Assembly: GCF_000283155.1 (NCBI RefSeq)
Contig: NW_004454216.1
Span: 4,582,846 to 4,646,845, forward strand
Length of the DNA: 64,000 bases
From: Ceratotherium simum simum
Lineage: Eukaryota > Chordata > Mammalia > Perissodactyla > Rhinocerotidae
Direction of reading: 5' to 3'
The first letter of the stretch is position 1. Each line of letters opens with the position of its first letter. Below, piece after piece: positions 35,201-48,277 of this stretch. The translations under genes and the position numbers were made by a program. The notes under the pieces were generated by a model, which was not told the origin of the DNA, searched no databases, and was given only the letters and a program-made list of their open reading frames with translations.

Positions 35201-37653
35201 AAATAGTTGTTCTCTGAGATACTTGGACTTTAAAAAAGAAAAGGGGGAAAAAAGTCGATGGAATTCATATACTGTAAAAAGATCATCTGTAACCTTGTTT
35301 TTTTCTTACCAAACAAATGCAAAAAAAAAATAATAACTGAATATTATCTCTGAAACATATTATGTGGAGAATGGCAGTATGGCAGTCACCCAAAAAAGCT
35401 TTTACTGTTTCTGGAGTGTTTGTTTGGATACATTAAAACTATTTTTTTTTTAATGTAAAAGGCAGTCCCTCTCCTGATCCTTCTAAATGAGAGAAGATAA
35501 ATGACAAGGATAGGAATTACAGATCACGACCCCATTTCAGAAGCCAGCCAATCATCTAGTCAGGGATTCCCTGGGCCTTATGGAAAGTTTTGCTTCTGTA
35601 GCAATCCAGTTTCAGGGAGTTAATTTCTGCCAACATTTTCAGCATACACATCTAAATATAGTTCTTCAAGCTACAGTAATTTTATGTCCAAAATTCTAAA
35701 GCTGCATTATTTCTATATTAAAACCAAAAAGTTCGACATTGAGCTTGATTATAGAAAGAAGTCCCTCCCAGACCAAGAAAAATAAAGAAAAACATATGTA
35801 AATAATAGAGAGAGATTGAGAAGAAAAAGTCAATCACCTAATTTTCTATAAGGATAAAGCAACGTCTAGTAGTGTGACTGTGTTGTAAATATAATTTGGA
35901 TAATTTGAGTTATACCCCCTCCCCCCCCACACACATTTTGAGAAATATTAGAAGAGAATACAATAGCATGATTCTTGTGGATGTTCTTTGTATCTCTTTA
36001 TTCTCCAAATTTATTTTTTATTAATTATGTTATTTTTATAATTAAAAATTACTTTTTCAATATGTCATTTAATAGGGCAAAATAAACTGGAATAAAATCC
36101 CCTTCCCTTATCAAACTTTCCATTGCAAATCTACTAATCCAGCTTTGTTGACAATTTTGTTCTTTGCCAAACCCCAACTCAACCAGGGAACTTATGGTAA
36201 GATATTACAGGGATGGTGCCCAGAGAAAGTGTTCAAACAGCAAAGCATGTTCATCATAACTCTTAACCAGAGGTGAATTTATTGTCAGACTAATGATACA
36301 TAAGCCCCTCATTTTTGTGAGCCTCTTCTTAGCCACTGGAAGGGCTGTTAGTAATATTATATTCCTAATATTAAATTCATTTTCTTAAAGGCCCCTTTCC
36401 CCCAATGTGTCAGTATTGTGCTCCACAAAATTTAATTCTGACCCTGCTTTTAAGCAAGGAAAAAAAAATGTAGGAAACTCCACCTGGTTGTTTCTCTTGG
36501 CCGTTAACTTGAATCTCAGTGAATGAATGTCCTCTGTCTCATGCTTTTGACACTTTCATTCTTGAGCATCCTGAACAAGTCCATGACTGAGTGTTCTCTT
36601 GTGTTATCAGTTAGGCATCATCCACATATGGTTCAGCCAGTGATGGAATGCTTTGTAATTATCTGATTTAGTGCTAGAAATATCTGTTTCTTGGCCCTTC
36701 TCTTATATTCTCCAAATAGTTGATTTCTCTATGTCCATTTTTTCCAGCAAAATATGTGAATTCTTGCATATGTTTACCTAGAAAAGTATGTTCCCCTTCC
36801 ATATCCATGGCCTTTGGCTTTAGGCAGTGATCTACAGAATTTGCCATTGCTGCCCTCAGTGATATAGTTCTAAGGGCAAAATCTCAGTATGAAAAGAGTC
36901 GGTAACCGCTCTACACTCACGTTTCATAATGGCTTTCCAGAAGACAAGAAAAAAATCAATTCCTGACTCCTAATGGGAGATTCTTTTATCTTTCTCATGT
37001 CCACATTCTCTGTTTCTTTTGTCAAAGCCCAAGAGGGGTAGGAGCAGACAAGGAGAAGTTCTCTATCACATTGAATCTCTGGGTCTGTCTTGGGTCAACT
37101 TCAAAGGTGCCATATCTCTGGGGAAACATGAAAAGAATTCTCTATTAAAAAAAAAAATACTTTACAAAGGCAGCCTTTAGCGGAGATGGCAAGTGGCCCC
37201 TGGAAGAGTCTCCAAAGGTTGATTCTTAAAATGAACTTGACATTGACTTGACACTGAAAGATGAAAATGGAGCTAGTAAGACACTTTCTTGCCAGGGAGA
37301 TGCCACTAGCTTGGCACAGCTTCTGATGAGAGGCCACATTTAAAGGAGAAATTTCTGTCTATACTAACTGGCAAGGCAAATGGTTCGTATAGCAATGTGG
37401 CCAGTGGGAGCCATTCTCCCGAGGGAGCCAGACATCTCTGTCCAAGGAGCTAGAGAGGAGGAGGGTGAGCCTTTTTGGCTACATTCTTCTTCCTTTTTCT
37501 TTGTTTCCTAAGTTCAAGGAGAAAGGACTTGAAGTTCTTTATTATTTTGAATCTTCCTAAACCTTACTGCCAGGCATAGTACCTCTGTAATAATAGCTTA
37601 ACATAAATGGATCTAACAGCAAAGCTCTTCTCTGGTAAAAGTGCATCGTATTA
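35201..37653. other. Unique sequence, nothing recognised
   Basis: About 2.4 kb, mostly AT-rich. There is a short C8 run near 35921-35928 and A runs near 35322 and 37147. No repeat family or exon is recognised. The 78-codon minus frame at 37101-37337 has no motif. Confidence 0.4.
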
Positions 37654-37935
37654 GATCTTGAGCACCTACTCTGTGCCATGTCTTGGGACTAGTTTCTTAT
37701 ATATATATATATTTATATATATGTAAAATCTCCAAGATCTCAACGTGATCTCCATTTTTACTCTTCACATTAGATCCATGAGGTAAATATTGTCCTTTCC
37801 CATTTTTTCAGTTGAAGAAACTGGAGATTAGGGAGGTTATATAACTTGTTTAAGATTTATCTAATAAACGGTAGATCTGGGATCTAAATGCGACCCCAAG
37901 CACATGTCCCATAATGCCACATGCAATTTGTCCGC
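37654..37935 (-). repeat. MIR SINE with internal (TA)n, minus strand
   Basis: 'gatcttgagcacctactctg' starts the reverse complement. 'cattttttcagttgaagaaa', 'ctggagattagggaggttat' and 'ggtagatctgggatctaaat' give the core. A TA-rich run at about 37697-37725 interrupts it. Confidence 0.78.
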
Positions 37936-40026
37936 TTTACCACCAGATCACACTTACTTCCAGGGCATGACGGTTGTTAGAGAAAGTATTGGTCATATTA
38001 TGCCCAAACTATACTTCCAGAAATCAATTAACAGAAGAGACAGTGACAACCATTCGAGACCCACGAGAGAAGCATGCTAGAGAATTGGACACTCCAAGTG
38101 TTAGTGCTAGTGTTGGCTCACAAAGAGATTGGTTTTCCTAATTAGAGCCCTCATATACAAAGATTAAATCTGCTTCTCATTGCAACCAAAATCTACCTTT
38201 GCCTTTGAAAATCTCTGTTATTCTTAATGCCAGTAATTTATAGGGCTTCTGAAAGAAAAGGAGAAGGAAGGAGAGATGGGATGTTCTACCTAGATTCAAA
38301 ATCAGAGTGGATTGTTGCAGCTATTGACCTGATGGTATGGTACCAGTCAGTGACAGTAAATAAGAGTGCCTGGGGACAAAGTTAAAGCCCATTAGGTTAC
38401 ATTGTGCAAGCTGTGGTGAACCTGGCAAAGACAGGTGTGAGCAAATTCTGGCTGGCTCAGCTGGTTCCTAGAAGATGGTAGATTCAGAAACCTTCCAGGG
38501 TCTCAGTTGTGCCTTGAGCTGTATCTAATGAACACTGCATTCTGAAATATTGGGCTGAGCAGATGAAAAGCTGTGGGTGTTAGAAACAGGTTTAGTGTTT
38601 GCTTTCATGCTTCATTGCATAGCTCTTAACCTGTTGCAAATTGTATTTGAGAATGAAGGACAAAAGTGTAACAGTAGCTTCCTAACATATGAGAATATTT
38701 GTTTCTGTATGCATGTTCCCCTCCGGCTTCACTTCTATGACAAATTCCCTAAAATGCAGTAAATAATTTACAGTGTTAGTATCCCAGCAACAGCAGGTCT
38801 GTGTGGGTTGGTTGTCGATTTATATCTAAAATAAATAGCATCTTTCAGAATGAAGGACGGTTGCGGCAGGATGCATGGTTTCATGTGTTCACTGTTGTCA
38901 GGCTGTGTTTCTGTGCCAGCATGTCTGTGCAAGCACACTTGACCATACCTGAAGCTAGCACAACATGAGTCCATGCCTGGCATCTTCATGAAATCATTTA
39001 AAAAGAGTACACACAGTATAACCTTATACATGCAGCTACTCACATCTAACAGAAAGGTAGGAAAGTCTGATGTCAGTACAGCTTACCCCAGTGTAGACCA
39101 TCTGTTTTATCCTTTCCAGAGAATAAACCACCCATTTTCTTTCAGGGGGATTGAGGAAGGACAGGCATTCCCTAAGCATAACTGGGGAGGGAATTGGAAG
39201 GTCTAGCAAAACACAATTTCAAAAAAATTCTCCTGTTTCAGCTCTACTTTTACCTCATTTCCGGTGGTTCCAGGTGCTACAAATACCTGAGTCCTTGAAG
39301 CAGGGAGTTGTTTCTATGGGGTAAATTTAGTGTCTCTTAGATTTCTGCTCTTTTAGTTAGAATTTGGCTTTCTCAGCTCAGTTTACATCAATTACAACTA
39401 GCAGTTTTGCTTTATAGTTTCCAAAGTTTTGTTAAACTCATTGCTTTTCCTTTTCTTTTTGTCCTTTATGCCTTTAAAATATCTTTTTTCCTTTTGTCAG
39501 TTTAGTAAAATTTTGGAAAGGAGCAGAGCTAAATCTGTGTTCAACTTGCCATCTTTAATTAGAAGTGTGTTTTATTCTTTGGCTTGTATCTCTTAAATCT
39601 CAATCTTTCTTTGGGGACCTTGGCTTTATACTATAATATGAATCTCCCTGAATTTTGGTGATGCCAAGGGCAAGGTGGATTAGATGCATTTTTGAAAATG
39701 CATTCAATTCCTCACTGACCAGCTGTGAGCAGCCACTGAAAAGCTGCAGATGACTTAGAAACTGTTTATTACCTTACCCTTCAATAGACTGAAATTCCTG
39801 GGGCTAGACAGGAATGGGAATTGTCTTTATTCTCAAAAATGTATGCATCCTTTGTTACTAGGTGGGGGGGTATGATAGATCATTTTAAAAATAATGGTTC
39901 TCATCCAATTTTCTATCCATGTCCTCAACTGAGAAGAAAGTGTTGATGTCATTGCTTTGATCCTGAGGATAACTTAATTCTACAGTGTACCTAGATCCTT
40001 TGCTTGTTATATAAGGAACACTTGTT
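37936..40026. other. Unique sequence, nothing recognised
   Basis: No element recognised over 2 kb. The frames near 38577-39206 overlap on opposite strands without motifs. Confidence 0.4.
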
Positions 40027-40410
40027 GGTAAATTTTAGAAGGGCAACAACTGACCATAGAAAAATTCGACTTGTAGAAATAACGTAAATGAAAATTGCAC
40101 ATAGTAAAGTTTGTGATAGTTGAAAACTGATTCAAGGGTAATATCTCACGGGAACACTGAGAACTGCAAAAATTGACCTTGGGAAAATTAGACATATGAT
40201 AAACAAATGGAAAAAAAATATAACTGAGAGCAGCTAAAACTGCACCTAATAACATCTGTTATTGACTAAAAATTGATAGAATAATAAAATGTTCTTGACA
40301 AAATTTGGATCTGCAAAAATTGGATTTGGTGGAATTAATAAATACAAACATACAAGCAGAAAAACCCTACATGTAAAATTCAGAACTTATAATTGAAGAA
40401 ATTCAATATA
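40027..40410. repeat. Degenerate ~15-bp periodic A-rich segment, origin unknown
   Basis: The motif 'aaaattNgac' or near variants recurs in approximate 15-base register or multiples of it. Examples are 'aaaaattcgacttgt' (about 40060), 'gaaaattgcacatag' (40090), 'caaaaattgacctt' (40167), 'gaaaattagacat' (40182), 'caaaatttggatct' (40300) and 'caaaaattggattt' (40314). Individual units are strongly diverged and some are barely recognisable. I know no family that it matches. It may be a decayed minisatellite or the internal repeat of an old transposon. Confidence 0.5.
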
Positions 40411-41958
40411 AACAAATGACTTTGATCTTTCAATTATTCATTGTACAATTTATACAGAAGAAATATTGATCACAATAAAGACCATTTTGCCAAAGTGAAA
40501 AAAGATGGAAATGGTTTAAAAGCATCATATAGAATATTGATCAAAGAATGAAATTGGTAAATTGAGTTTTATTCAGAAAATACTGTCTCTACAAAAAGTC
40601 AACAATATTCCTAGAATCTTGATTAAAATATTTGTAGATGTAACAAGCATTTAAACATTCTTGTTATCAAAATTGTCCATGTCCTTAACACGTTCTCAAG
40701 TTAGAACAATTATTTTTTTTCTATAAATAATGTGATATGAAGGCACAGGGAAAAAAGTACAAGAGTGTGTGGTCTAATTCACTATATGACATTGTAACTC
40801 ACTATAAGCTAGAAATTGTGCCAAGTTGAGCCAAGATCCCAGATCTCTGACCTCAGTTTGAGAGAGAATAGCTGGGATAGTATTTTGTATACAATAGGAA
40901 TTCAGTAGTATTTGTTGAATTATGTTTTACTGAACTACCTCCATAGGATATGTTCACTCCTTGAGCATAATTTGTTTATGGCCCAGATCATTGTTCTCTG
41001 TGTCTTGACATGTTTGTGTGTTCACCAGTTCTAAGTACTGTCTACTTTCAGCCTGTGTTGAGTTTCCTCCCCCAGCAATCTAACCCACAGATTATCTCCT
41101 GATTCGCAGCAGATCCTCAAGCCAGATGAAATTTCTCCCCTTTTAATTACCAATTTGACCTCTTTGTTCTCCAATAAATCTGCCTTGAAACTCGTTTTAC
41201 CCTTTTTCTTTTCTTTGTGGCTCCACCCTTGTATAGTATCCAACTTTGTGCTAGATTCAAGATGGGTTAAGAATTGCATGCAAATTTATGATTAAAAATA
41301 AATCCTAAATCTGTACATAAAAGTAATCCCATAGGCCTAAGGAGAAATTAGCAGGTGGAAATTGTCAGAGCAAATTGCAATGAGATGTCTGGTCTATGCT
41401 CAGGGGTAAAATGACCTGCAAGAAGGTGGGCAGTAAAACCATCCTGTTTCTTGGGCCAGCTTGCCCTGTGGCTTCACTTTGTGTTTGAAATGCAATCCCA
41501 GAACACCAAGGCCACCTGCATGCAAAAGCAAATATATAAACAAATCCTATGCCAAATATCAGACACTTGAATTGTGTCACTTTGGATTATACTCATTGCT
41601 TTGTCCTTCCATTCATGTGAATCTTTGAAGATCGGTTCTTTGTAAAACCTCTTTAATCTTGCAATAAATATGTATATATTAAGGAAATCTTATGGAAAGG
41701 AGAGAAGGCATTCCTAATATGTATATTTATGACTGCTTTGTAAACAAGCTGGGTTAAAAAAAAATGCTGTTTGATTGTGAGAATGTTTGTCCTTTATTGT
41801 TGGCAGAAAGAGATAAAAAAAAATACTGCAATATTTTTGAACAGTCAATTCACAATTCAAGAAAAATACAATACATAAAATAAATTAAATTAAAAAACAC
41901 TGTGCTCCACCTGATAGAAATATTTATAAGAAAATAGAACTTAGAATTTAAAAGAGCA
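40411..41958. other. Unique AT-rich sequence, nothing firm
   Basis: A short L2-like trace ('ggaattcagtagtatttgtt' near 40899) is possible. Otherwise nothing is recognised. The 82-codon minus frame at 41031-41279 has no motif. Confidence 0.4.
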
Positions 41959-42062
41959 ATTAGAGATCATTTAGAATAATTTTCTTATGTTAAAATGAAG
42001 AAATTGAGACCCAAATAGGTCAGATGGCTTACCCACATCCAGGAAGGTAATGAATAATTATC
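41959..42062 (-). repeat. MIR/MIR3 core fragment, minus strand
   Basis: 'gagatcatttagaataattt', 'aaaatgaagaaattgagacc' and 'tggcttacccacatccagga' match the reverse-complement core of the MIR group. Confidence 0.6.
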
Positions 42063-42234
42063 TATTCTCTAGAACAAACATATTACACATGTTAATCATT
42101 TTTCACTTAAAATAGATGTTGTTGGTAATCTACCCTCTTTTACCTGCTTTGTATTGTAAAGCATTACAAAGTGTGTAGTTGATAAGTCTTCTCAGAAGCT
42201 AAATGAATTTGGGAGACAGAGGAAAGCAGGTAAT

Positions 42235-42470
42235 CAAATTTAATAATCATTTAATATATGCTAGGTAGTGTGCTAAATTCTTTATTGCAGCTTTTAGAGA
42301 ATTGTTGTGCAGCAATGAAATAATCCATATTTACTGATGTGGGGTTTAGTGTTGAGAGATTCTACATAAATTTGCTAAATTTCCTGAAATAATAAATATT
42401 AGAGTTAGGATTTGAACCGAGGTCTCCTGCTTCCAAAGTGCATTCCACTAAGCTACAGTGCTGGGAGATA
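42235..42470 (-). repeat. MIR SINE, minus strand
   Basis: 'taatcatttaatatatgcta' and 'ggtagtgtgctaaattcttt' give the 3' end. 'gagttaggatttgaaccgag' and 'gtgcattccactaagctaca' give the tRNA-derived end in reverse complement. Confidence 0.75.
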
Positions 42471-44208
42471 ATTCTCCATAATTCTGGCATTTCTGCATGT
42501 CTTCTGAGCCACTGGAAGGATTTTTGCTTTACGAACAACCTTGAGAGCTAGAGTTAGTGTTTCTAAAGATAGAGATCCAGCTAGAACTTCCAAGATAGTA
42601 AAGTCTTCCACCTCTTCCCAGAGAAGATTTGCTTAATTTATAGGGTAAAAAACCCTAATCTCTCTCTCTAGAGGGGAGGATGGACAGATTTGCCAGCAGC
42701 CTCTTCTAAGATTAGGAATTTCCTAAACTCAGTGATTCTAGGCTGTGACACAGACCTGAGTGTGCGGCATCTGCCTGGGAGAGTTCCATGTTGCCCCCAT
42801 GGAATTTAGGGGCAAGGGAAATTGATGTGAACATGCTGGGCCGTGAGTAAGAAATTGTCTAAATCCATGTTCCTTACCAGACAAATTTGTGGAAGTGTGG
42901 TGACTTTAGGAGATACTTGACCACTTGACGTACACTACTTCTCTAAACCATAAATCTACCTGCCAAATTTGAAGAAAGAGGTCCCATTCATACCCTGACA
43001 AAGGCTGCACTAACAAAGCCAAACCATTTAATTGTGAAAAAAATATATGACATTTCTTAGGCTCTTTGGTTATAGCTTAGATTCCATGGAACTCTCATTA
43101 AAAGCCAAGGGAGACAAAATAACAGGCTTTAAAGAGATACAGTAACAAAGAGAATAGCAGTTATTTACTAATTTAATTAGTTAATTTGCAATTTACTTAA
43201 TTTCTAAAAAGCTCTAATTTTCTTTCTGATTCAATGCTGTTTGTTATCATTTAGGAAATTGTTCCACGAACATTTCTCTGATATACTTCCAATCAGGAAG
43301 GTGGCTACTATTTCTAACGAAATACCCACCTTTTGCCAATTTTGTTCTTTTTTATGCTACCCTCTCCCCACGTTCTTGACAGAACAATCATCCACTCCTA
43401 TTTATGCTTTCAATTATTGATAAAATGTAATCGTCTCCACCACATGACCCCGCCAACACCTACGTAAGATGCATATACTAAAAATTCTTTAATCTTTTCT
43501 CATTAACAAAATACTACATTCTCACGAATGTTACAATTGTCCTTTTGTGAGTTCCTTTGCATAGAATCTGCGGGCATTGTAGCATCTGAATCTGAAAAGA
43601 TAAATGCTAGAAGCATCGTCACTAGGATGCCACCAACTAACCTGTGAAATGATACATCTATGTGCTGCTCAGAATAAACCTTGGCCTTTTTCACTGCCAG
43701 CTCACATATTTCTATTGAGTGCTGTATGTCTTTCTATATGAATATGTGCCTGCTTTGCCCAAGCCTGTCATTCCCCACTGCTACCCTGGATTTGATGAGT
43801 ATGCGCCTCCCACTTGCCTGACCTGCCTTGGTCAGCTGCGCCCTCTGGAGCAATAGGTTTTGAAGAGATCGGAGAGAAAAGACTAGACATCTGAGCGGGA
43901 TGCAAACCTTCAGTCTTTCCAATAACATCCATGATAAAAGGAAGATGAATATGAGGGATAGAGAGAACTGTTTATGTGTAAGCAAGAGTTTACGGTTAAT
44001 TGTGTCTCACTGAAAAAAAGTCTCTGGCATGAATCAGACCATGGCAGACAAAAGTACTCTATTCCATGTCAGGAGAATTAACTAATTTTTCATTGTAGGG
44101 AGATTTAAAAAAAAAAAAAAGTCAAGGCATCAGAAATAAAATGGTCACAGTTTTTCTTTGCACTCAGTTCATACCTTTGTGCCAGGGGGTGAGAAAAAAG
44201 ATATTAGG
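42471..44208. other. Unique sequence, nothing recognised
   Basis: No element recognised. Frames at 43503-43694 and 43734-43985 (minus) have no motif. Confidence 0.4.
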
Positions 44209-44350
44209 TCATTAATTTCCGTGGTATCATTCTGAGGAAGGACAATGGAAACTAATTATCCTTATTTTATAGACACTGAGAGAGGTAAAGGGACCTCTCT
44301 GCAGCCTGTGTAATTCATTGGTAGTGGAACCCTAAACCTCAATTTAATTT
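44209..44350 (-). repeat. MIR fragment, minus strand
   Basis: 'aattatccttattttataga', 'cactgagagaggtaaaggga' and 'gtagtggaaccctaaacctc' fit the MIR reverse-complement core. Confidence 0.6.
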
Positions 44351-45857
44351 CACAATAGTTCATGGGTTTGAGACGCATTCTGGGGAGGGAGCATGACACT
44401 GAGCACACTTCACGACGTTGGTGGTCTATGATCCTTTCTCATAATCGCCAAGATTTCCAAATCAGCATGGCAAGATCCAAGCAAAAAAAAGAGGGATTAG
44501 GAAATTCATATTTGTTCAGAAACAAAACCAAGGAGAGCATTTAATTAACCAAGTGATTGATTTGCTGGAATAAAGTGATGTTGTCAGTGCCTGATATTTT
44601 CAAGTTTTTAGAAATATCACTGCAAATACTCTTCCCAAGCCCACTAACTTCTTGTTTGATAAAGTGGAAAAGTGCCCCTGCAGTGTCTCTTAGAACTGTC
44701 ATTCTTGTCATCGCCTCACCAAATTCTCTCCATTCTCCCCTGAAATAGACCTTCCTCGGTATGCAGAATTTCCTCGTCAGGGGAGAAAGGAAGGGAGGAA
44801 ATTGGATATAAGGCTGCAAATAAGACTCAGAATCATGTGAGGTGATTTTAAAATTGTGGAAGTGAATTTTACTTCATAGAGCCCCAGAGAGGGGGAGGTA
44901 TATATGGTAACTGGTAGCTCAAGGAAATCCTGAAGAATATGTAAGTGGATTCAAAGAGTTGATGATAAGCAACATGCAAAATAAATAAATATATCAAAAT
45001 TACTCTCTCTTTCAAAGGTGAAATTGTCACAAGCTTGGCATATGGAATTAAAGTAGAAAAAACAATTGAACAAAAACTACTAAAGGAAATCCCAACTTCA
45101 GTGTTGCTGTCTACTGTGCTTTGATGTGGTCTGGGCACGTACACTGATCCTCCTTCTGGATTAGAATATATATATAAATATACACATACACACCCACGCG
45201 AGGAAATGTGTATAAAATCCTGTCCTCGCCATGTTCACCCAAAAAGCACACTGGAAAAACAGCTGGTTGTGAGCACACGAAACCGTCTCGGGAAGGAGCA
45301 TTCATCAAGCCCTGTATCAGGGTCAGCAGAGCGGGGCGGCTGCAAGACCTCGGTAATGAGAACTGGAGAGTGAAAAACCCTTGGCACCGAGGGCTCAATA
45401 ATTAATCAAAGCAAAAAATTCTAACGAAGGCAGCAGCCACAGCGGAACACAAAGGATGCATTTATGGAGCTAGAGCTAAATGTTAGAGAAAAAGGAAAGG
45501 AGAAAGAAGCTCAAAAGTCATGTTGCTAGTGAATGAGAAAGTCAGACACCTAAATATTTGACTTTTCAAGGTTCCAAGAGCCCAGTGGAGCAGAAATTCA
45601 TGCTGCACATGAGCTATGTTAACCTTCCCTTCAATACACACATCTTCAGAGCTTGGAAGCTTGATGTGGCAGGGATATGATGCCCACCACTCCCAGGGCT
45701 GGGACTCCTTGATGAGAGCTGGCAGTGACAGCCCAGCCAAGAGCCAGCCTAAGGTGGGCTTTTTATCGCTTACTTATCTCCTGACATCTAGTAACTCTCA
45801 GATTTTTGTGTAACAAAACAAGCAAAGCACACATGCATTTATATTTTATTCACATAT
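44351..45857. other. Unique sequence, nothing recognised
   Basis: No repeat apart from a short TA/CA-rich run at about 45165-45195. Frames of 82-95 codons (44541-44819, 44869-45144, 45111-45398, 45483-45740, all minus) show no shared product and no motif. Confidence 0.4.
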
Positions 45858-46170
45858 TCACTCACTTATTAATCAATAATTATTGAGCAACTACTATGTG
45901 TGAAACCAAGGTCAGCATGGTGCCGACAAGAGAGAGAAGATACATCAGAGTCTCAGCCGTACATCAGCTCATAAAGAAGACACAAAATATTAGGTTGAGT
46001 TTAGTACTGTGAGAGAATTGGAGGCAAAGTGAAATGGAAATTCAGAAGAAGGCAAGATCAATTTTTGTTTGGGAGAAACCAGAAAAGGCTCAAGGGAGGA
46101 GGTGGCACTGAAGTTGAGATTCCAAGAATGGTTGGACTTCTCCAAGGAAGCTATGACAGCCTCAACAAAA
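45858..46170 (-). repeat. L2 LINE fragment, minus strand
   Basis: 'ttattgagcaactactatgt', 'cagctcataaagaagacaca', 'gaaaaggctcaagggaggag' and 'gtggcactgaagttgagatt' follow L2 in reverse complement. 'aagaatggttggacttctcc' marks the far end. Confidence 0.6.
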
Positions 46171-46639
46171 GAGAAAAAGGAGAAGTTAAGCACGGCTGTG
46201 TTGTCTTCGATCACGTGAGGCTGTGCTCCTCTATCCAGTCTGTGTAGCCACATTGATTCCCCCATTGCCTTGTAAAATAATTTGAAACCACTGAACAACT
46301 AATAATGCATGGATTGTATGTTTCGACAGAGAACGACCACAAGGAAAAGCAAATGGGAAAATTGGGGAGCACTTTATCTTGTTAGAGTAAGTATTTTTTG
46401 ACAAACTGTGAGTTTGTCACTTATGATGCAAAGACAAGGAAGACCTCTTTTGATGGCCACGTAGGTACTCAACTGGCCACAGAATCATTTGATACCTTCT
46501 CTCTGGGCCGCTATCCTGAATTACAGTTCATCACAGATGACTTAAAATGGCAATCTCTCCTCTATGAACTTGCATTTGGAGGGAAAACAAATGCACATAT
46601 ATTCACTAGTAAATTAACACCAAATATATTTGTTAACTG
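46171..46639. other. Unique sequence, nothing recognised
   Basis: The 81-codon frame at 46398-46643 has no recognisable motif. Confidence 0.4.
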
Positions 46640-46820
46640 GTAGATGCCACTTTACAGTTCGTAAAGGATTTTCACAACGTCTTGTTCAAGTCTCATAAGA
46701 ACTCTGGGAAATAAGTTGGGCAAATATTATCATTATCCTCCTTTTACATAAAGTCAAAGAGAGTGAATCTCAGCGAGGAGAGGGACCTGTCTAAAGTCAG
46801 GCAGCTAGAAATGTGACCAC
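46640..46820 (-). repeat. MIR SINE, minus strand
   Basis: 'ccactttacagttcgtaaag' and 'gattttcacaacgtcttg' lead to 'attatcattatcctcctttt', 'gagagggacctgtctaaagt' and 'caggcagctagaaatgtgac', in MIR reverse-complement order. Confidence 0.7.
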
Positions 46821-48184
46821 TCCAAACAGAATCATCTTGGTTTGGTTTTCATAGCAATAACCAGTAGGAGTCATCCATCTTTCAATTCATTTCAACAAAT
46901 ATTTCCAACTGTGTTATCTAACCATCTCAAAGTCTCTCTTTTTGACAGGATCTTGGCATGGCTCATGTGTATAACAAAATCTACTTTCTCATTAGGGCAA
47001 TGGTTGCTTTTCAGGTTTTTCTCAAAAGTCTTTAATAATACTTCACACCCAGATATGCTCTCCAGAGTTGGCAAATTGAAAATTATTTAATGGTAATATG
47101 GTCTAAATAGCCCAAAGGCTTCCTTCCACTTCTTTATTTTTTTTAGCAGCCAGAAACATAGTGGAAGCAATTTGAGATGACTGTAAGAGGGCTGCAGAAG
47201 ATATTGCACACGTACATTAAAGTGTTGGCTGTGTTCTGTATATGTGTCCAACCATATTTCAGCATGCTAGTATGTATTGCAATTACTTTTAGCACAGAGC
47301 CTGAAAAAGAATTCAAACCTAGAGTGTTCCCATCCCCAATTCCCTCAAAGTTCCCTTGAAGTTATTGGTGACAGTGCTGCATCCTTGATCTTGGATTCTC
47401 AAAATCCATGCAGAATGCATGACTGCAGATACTTGCTCAGCATGCTGTCTTGCAGTAGCCATAGTGCATATTCAGCAGAGCCTCTTTCTATATTGTGAAA
47501 ACCTATCTGTTGCAGTATATCTAAGTTGCTACAGGCAGGTCATGATGCTCTCTGATCTGGGTTAGGAGATTGTTCTTTAGTTGTGAAGAAATAGCCAGAT
47601 GTTTTTTTTTTTGGCTGCCTTCAGTTCCTCCAGGAGCTCAAGGAAGTTCTGAAGTCCTCAGAAGCCTTACAGAGACTCTGGGGTGAGAGCTAAGTGAGAG
47701 ATTTTCCTTTCATGAACTAATCAGAGGGCAGAGGGCTGGCATGGGTCTCTCTCCCTGCTGGGTGCCGTAGGGATTTATTCTAGGAATAGGACCACCTAGT
47801 GGAGCAGTCTGGCCAGTTATTTCTCCTGGACGGAGTAGTTTGGTAGCTGAAAATGTGCTACCCACAGGAGTAACAGTTTCTAGGAGGGGAAAAATATGTT
47901 TCTCCAGAATCTTGAGAAAGATTCAGAATCCTGTTCCCAATCGCAGAATATCAGTCTACTTACGTTTTGCAATATTGATCAACACATGGTGTGAAAATTT
48001 AGCAAAAGTTAGGGTCACAGGAACTATTTGAAGGATTATATAAACCAACTTCTCTAAAAAACTTTAAAAAGACAGCCGAGAGGGGATCCCCTCCTGCTAA
48101 GAATAATAAAGCTACTCTTCAGTTATGAAAATTACACGGCTCTCTGTCACATCACAAAGGACTAGCATCAATCCGGAGAAAGAT
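46821..48184. other. Unique sequence, nothing recognised
   Basis: No repeat or exon recognised. Short frames on both strands near 46842-47090 are in conflict. Confidence 0.4.
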
Positions 48185-48216
<32 letters not shown>

Positions 48217-48277
48217 TGTTCCTTTTCTCCCCATCAGTTTACCTCTTCCCATGTTTACATTTTTTTTTTTTTTTTTT
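48185..48277. repeat. Opposed A27 and T18 homopolymers
   Basis: An uninterrupted A run at 48185-48211 is followed 48 bases later by a T run at 48260-48277. The spacer is pyrimidine-rich. No SINE body sits beside either run, so they are not simple retroposon tails that I can recognise. Confidence 0.9.

Noticed and set aside
39686..39703. 'tgcatttt..aaaatgca' hairpin as a small RNA precursor
   Set aside because: The arms are only 8 bases with a 2-base loop, too short for a microRNA hairpin.
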